From contig NZ_JACHXS010000006.1 in the NCBI RefSeq assembly GCF_014192225.1, positions 186,001-250,000 of the forward strand: a stretch of DNA of 64,000 nt. Reading direction: 5' to 3'. The translations under genes were made by a program, and so were the position numbers. Positions 61,004 to 64,000 of this stretch are shown piece by piece. How positions within the stretch are numbered: position 1 is the first letter of the stretch; each line of letters starts with the position of its first letter. Origin of the DNA: Pseudoduganella umbonata. Lineage in GTDB: Bacteria > Pseudomonadota > Gammaproteobacteria > Burkholderiales > Burkholderiaceae_D. A model generated the notes under the pieces. The model was not told where the DNA came from. It saw only the letters and a program-made list of their open reading frames with translations, and did no database searches.

Positions 61004-61918
61004 ATGCCCCGTACGGCATCGATCGAATCGATGAAAGACCATATTCCCGGCATGCTGCTGCGCGAGCGCAAGGCCCGCACGCCGGACGATATCCACGTCG
61101 AGATCCACGCGCACGCCCCGGTGCAGGAACCGGTGGTGGTGCCGGCGGTACCGGAGCCGATGCTGGTGTGGATCGTGTCCGGCGAGCCTGTCGTCGAGGA
61201 ACGGCCTTTGGGCGGCGAATGGCTGGCCGTGCCGGTCCGGCGCGGGGATTTCTACCTGACGACATCCCCCGCGCCGGTGGAGATGCGCTGGCGGAACACA
61301 GGCGCCGAGCCGTTCCGCGTCATGCACGTGTACCTCGGCCTGCCGCTGCTGGCGCGCCTGGTCAAGGAGCTGACCGGCAAGGAGCTGGCGCGGTTCGCAT
61401 TGCGCGAGGTGTCCGGCGAGCGCGATCCCGTGCTGTGCGGCCTGTTCGAGGCCCTGCATGGCGCGCTGTCCGGCCCCGTGCCCGCGGCCCCCAGCTTCGT
61501 GCACGGCGTAGCGCAGGCGATCACCGCGCACGTGGTGGCGCATTACGAGTGCGCCGCCGATGGCCGGGTAGTGATGCGCGGCGGACTGCCGGCGCACAAG
61601 CTGCGCCGCGTGCTCGACGCCATGCACGCCGGCTTGGCCGAGCCGTTCGACCTGGGCCGGCTGGCCGGACTGGCTGAGCTGAGCGTGTTTCATTTTTCCC
61701 GCGTGTTCAAGCAGGCCATCGGCATGTCGCCATCGCGCTATGTCGCGCGGCTGCGCATGGACGAGGCGCGCCGGCTGCTTGCCGATACCAGCCAGTCCGT
61801 ACTCGACGTCGGCCTGGCTGTCGGCTACACGAGTCCCAGCCACTTCGCCCAGGTGTTCAGGGACGCTACCGGCACGTCGCCCAGCGCCTGGCGCGCCGCG
61901 CGGCAGAGGGCCGCGTAG
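61004..61918 (+). CDS. AraC-family regulator (cupin-type sensor)
   Basis: Regulator of 304 residues. The N-terminal cupin (AraC_binding_2-like) domain covers residues 1-180; the C-terminal double helix-turn-helix has DLGRLAGLAELSVFHFSRVFKQ, GMSPSRYVARLRMDEARRLL and SVLDVGLAVGYTSPSHFAQVFR. Start 61004 is placed six bases after GAGGAGG; the ATG at 60998 is too close. Divergent from doxX. Confidence 0.9.
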   Translation: MPRTASIESMKDHIPGMLLRERKARTPDDIHVEIHAHAPVQEPVVVPAVPEPMLVWIVSGEPVVEERPLGGEWLAVPVRRGDFYLTTSPAPVEMRWRNTGAEPFRVMHVYLGLPLLARLVKELTGKELARFALREVSGERDPVLCGLFEALHGALSGPVPAAPSFVHGVAQAITAHVVAHYECAADGRVVMRGGLPAHKLRRVLDAMHAGLAEPFDLGRLAGLAELSVFHFSRVFKQAIGMSPSRYVARLRMDEARRLLADTSQSVLDVGLAVGYTSPSHFAQVFRDATGTSPSAWRAARQRAA

Positions 61919-61961
61919 GGAGGGAAGCGATGTCGAGATACATCCAAACGGCCGATCCAGC

Positions 61962-61996
61962 AAGCCGCGCCGCCCGCCGGGCCGCGCGGCTTTTTT
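61962..61996 (+). terminator. Rho-independent terminator of araC-type gene
   Basis: AAGCCGCGC...GCGCGGCTT stem with a GC-rich 13-base loop, followed by TTTT. Located 44 bases after the regulator's stop. Confidence 0.85.
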
Positions 61997-62224
61997 GTGA
62001 TTTTCCATTCGCCTTCAGCGCGCGCTTGCGCCGCATACACGCAGCTCACCGCCGCCGCCCGCCGCTCACCTGCAAAGCAAAATCGCGATAGTGGCAGCAA
62101 ATCATGGAGGGACGCGCAATCGCCGCGACGCCACAATGACCTCACTGGATCGGCGTTTCGAGCGAATCGGAAGGAAGCGATCCGACGCAACGACCAGCAT
62201 TTTCCAACCCAAAAGGAGCCAAAA

Positions 62225-62980
62225 ATGAGCAAATTCAACGTCAACGAAGTCGAAGGTAAAACCGTGATCGTGACTGGCGCAGCCAGCGGCATCGGCCGTG
62301 CCATTGCGGAAGTGCTGCATGCGCGGGGCGCACGCGTCATCGCCGAGGATATCGACCCGGCGGTCAACGAATTGAAGCGTGAAGGGCTGGTTCCTTTCGT
62401 TGCAGACGTCACGAAGGACGGCACCGCCGAGCAGGCCGTCGCGCTGGCAATCGAACATTTCGGCAAGCTCGACGTGCTGGTCAATAACGCCGGCCGCATC
62501 GTGTACAAGAACCTGGTCGACATGAGCCGCGAAGATTGGAACTGGCAGATGGAAACCAACGTGACGGGCGCCTTCCTGCATTCGCGGGAAGCCATGAAGG
62601 CGATGATGAAGCAGAAGTCCGGCGCCATCGTCAATATCGCTTCCTATGCATCCTATTTCGCCTTCCCCGGCATCGCCGCCTATACCGCGTCGAAAGGTGC
62701 ACTGGCGCAGCTGACGCGGACCCAGGCCCTGGAAGCCATCGAGCACGGCATCCGCGTCAACGCGATCGGTGTCGGCGACGTGGTGACCAACCTGCTGAAT
62801 CACTTCCGTGAGGACGGCCGTGAATTCCTGGCCGAGCACGGCAAGGCTGCGCCGATAGGCCGTGCCGCGCAACCGGAGGAGATCGCCGAGATCGTGGCCT
62901 TCCTGGCGTCGGATCGCGCCAGCTTCATCGTCGGCTCGGTTGTGATGGCGGATGGCGGCATGAGCGTGCAGATCGGCTAA
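62225..62980 (+). CDS. SDR-family oxidoreductase
   Basis: Classical short-chain dehydrogenase, 251 residues. Cofactor loop VTGAASGIGRAIAE, Asp after beta-2 (AEDID) favouring NAD, NNAGRIVYKN, catalytic Ser in NIASYASYF and YTASK, and C-terminal SFIVGSVVMADGGMSV. Glucose-dehydrogenase/FabG-like branch; substrate unknown. AAAAGGAGCC precedes the ATG. Stands alone. Confidence 0.92.
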   Translation: MSKFNVNEVEGKTVIVTGAASGIGRAIAEVLHARGARVIAEDIDPAVNELKREGLVPFVADVTKDGTAEQAVALAIEHFGKLDVLVNNAGRIVYKNLVDMSREDWNWQMETNVTGAFLHSREAMKAMMKQKSGAIVNIASYASYFAFPGIAAYTASKGALAQLTRTQALEAIEHGIRVNAIGVGDVVTNLLNHFREDGREFLAEHGKAAPIGRAAQPEEIAEIVAFLASDRASFIVGSVVMADGGMSVQIG

Positions 62981-63048
62981 GCAGCAAGCCTTCTTCAGTA
63001 ACGGAGCCCGGCGTGTTGCCATGCCGTGCACCGCTACTGAAAAAGGAA

Positions 63049-63077
63049 TCCCGCATCAGCGCATCAAACATGCGGGA
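63049..63077. terminator. Stem-loop after SDR gene
   Basis: TCCCGCAT and ATGCGGGA, eight perfect pairs around a 13-base loop, about 70 bases after the SDR stop. On the minus strand it is trailed by a T-rich run (TTCCTTTTT); on the plus strand by AAAA. Weak terminator candidate. Confidence 0.45.
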
Positions 63078-63684
63078 AAAACGTCGATGAAATTACTTTA
63101 ATTAATTCTTCAGCGATGGATGCAGGGCAGCGCCACACGCTGTCGCATCCATCCCCGCCAAGCTGGGCGACAACATCAGCCCAGCCGATGGCTACGGGCT
63201 AACACCGATGCTGATCTCCCCTTTACGACCCGGTGTGAATTGAATGCCTCCGGGTTCCCGCCCTCATCACCTGACATCACTTGAACATTGGTTTGGCCAG
63301 TTTGAATATCGGCGATCGGCGTAGCGAAGCCATGACCATGTGCGGGCTGAATTATCCGATTTTCCTGCGGGTTTTCGCGGGGCAGTGCTGCTTTCAAGAA
63401 GCAAATCGCCGCTATACTTGAAGTGTGTCATCCATGTACATAGCCAGTCGCTGACATCGCGTCGCGCCAAGCCAGATCCTTGCTTCAGCCGAGTGAATTC
63501 CAGGTACCGGATTATCGTATCCGCTTGAACGTTCCGTCATCGGAAGCTCTCGTGCTGAAGCAGGCAAACCGGGTGGAACCTCGCCCGGAATCACAGGCGC
63601 GCGCCGGCCTATCCAGAGCGCGCGTTCCGTCACGTAATGACGTATGGCGCGACCAAATTTTTTGCCGCCAAACGCATCGACGGC

Positions 63685-63894
63685 ATGATTCTGAGGTCTG
63701 GCGCGGCGGCGGTTTTGTCGGCGCTGGCCGCTTGCGCAAACGAGAAGGAAGTCATGTATGAAGCTAAACAGCTGCGCCCGGCAAAATGGGACGCTCGGCG
63801 GGTGAGAGGGTTCGTTGACGCCGTGGCTCAGCGGCCTGTGCTGATGGACAAATCATCGTTTGGCCGTAATTTAATGCACCGTTCCTGGACTTGA
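63685..63894 (+). CDS. Possible small lipoprotein (69 aa)
   Basis: Frame MILRSGAAAVLSALAAC ANEKE... with a plausible lipobox (LAAC) and a charged mature part. No ribosome site, no family recognised, and the region has no supporting neighbour. Reported only as a candidate. Confidence 0.22.
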   Translation: MILRSGAAAVLSALAACANEKEVMYEAKQLRPAKWDARRVRGFVDAVAQRPVLMDKSSFGRNLMHRSWT

Positions 63895-64000
63895 AGCAAG
63901 GGTAAGAAATTTCACTGCAGTTGGTAGCTCACGATGGCATCTGGTGCAAAAAGGATCCGCATGTCCGCCGCAAAATGACGATAATGTTATGAGTTTTATA

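Larger units (their letters stand above)
62981..64000. other. 1 kb without a firm gene
   Basis: Contains a stem-loop (63049-63077: TCCCGCAT/ATGCGGGA, oriented as a terminator for either strand) and a possible -10 TATACT at 63413. One 70-codon frame at 63685-63894 begins like a lipoprotein (SGAAAVLSALAAC) but has no ribosome site. Codon usage is poorer than in the genes upstream. Confidence 0.5.

Noticed and set aside
1..64000. CRISPR arrays, riboswitches and prophage structural genes
   Set aside because: No regularly spaced short repeats, no recognisable riboswitch core and no phage structural genes seen in reading the window.

Overview
The window looks like a chromosomal piece of a GC-rich betaproteobacterium of the Oxalobacteraceae (Massilia / Pseudoduganella / Duganella type). 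The grounds are a PEP-CTERM exosortase substrate, large TonB-dependent receptors beside glycoside hydrolases, a betaproteobacterial-type tRNA-Cys remnant, and an acetoin operon under sigma-54 control. The genus is an inference from gene content, not from a marker gene.

Layout. 0-7.3 kb: a truncated MHS-type transporter and a large winged-helix/ATPase regulator, divergent from a hydrolase, then a short SDR-MFS-metallo-hydrolase operon. 7.3-14.3 kb: a scarred accessory zone with a 5'-truncated tyrosine recombinase, two pieces of a GH43 glycosidase in permuted order, a tRNA-Cys 3' fragment, an adhC fragment, and two direct-repeat families (R1, about 242 bp; R2, about 460 bp) in the order R1-R2-R1-R2. 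Each R1-R2 pair brackets one intact minus-strand gene (a CHRD/PEP-CTERM protein; a PQQ-type sugar dehydrogenase). R2 carries a 75-codon reading frame whose two copies differ mostly at silent sites. 14.4-30.8 kb: an alpha-galactoside / amino-sugar locus, with GH27, a DMT permease, GatZ/KbaZ, an AgaS-type SIS protein, a BadF-type sugar kinase and an AgaR-like repressor on one side, and a TonB receptor, TIM-barrel hydrolase, GH36 and DUF4832 operon on the other. Similar TTTCGTT-rich sites lie in front of both halves. 31.2-32.9 kb: DoxX-TetR and an M17-N-like protein.

33-43.3 kb: an acetoin/butanediol catabolic island: E1 alpha, E1 beta, a stand-alone lipoyl protein, a lipoyl-less E2 and a lipoate ligase, then a Tat-exported gluconate-dehydrogenase-type small subunit with a GMC oxidoreductase, the AcoR-like sigma-54 activator, and an opposing bdh-VOC pair. 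A -24/-12 promoter and a shared TGCGACACCTGT element sit in front of both transcription units. 43.3-54.4 kb: plant-polysaccharide genes: GH26 and GH39 divergently arranged, a LysR regulator, and a TonB receptor-GH1-DUF1593-FHS sugar transporter operon. 55.1-55.4 kb: two identical tRNA-Gly(GCC) genes with promoter and terminator. 55.4-63 kb: small metabolic genes and regulators (exported class V aminotransferase-like protein, quinone oxidoreductase, metallo-hydrolase/LysR, DoxX/AraC, SDR). The last 1 kb holds no convincing gene.

The strongest candidate for something undescribed is the R1-cargo-R2 arrangement at 9.7-14.3 kb. The clearest functional reading is the AcoR regulon at 33-43 kb.
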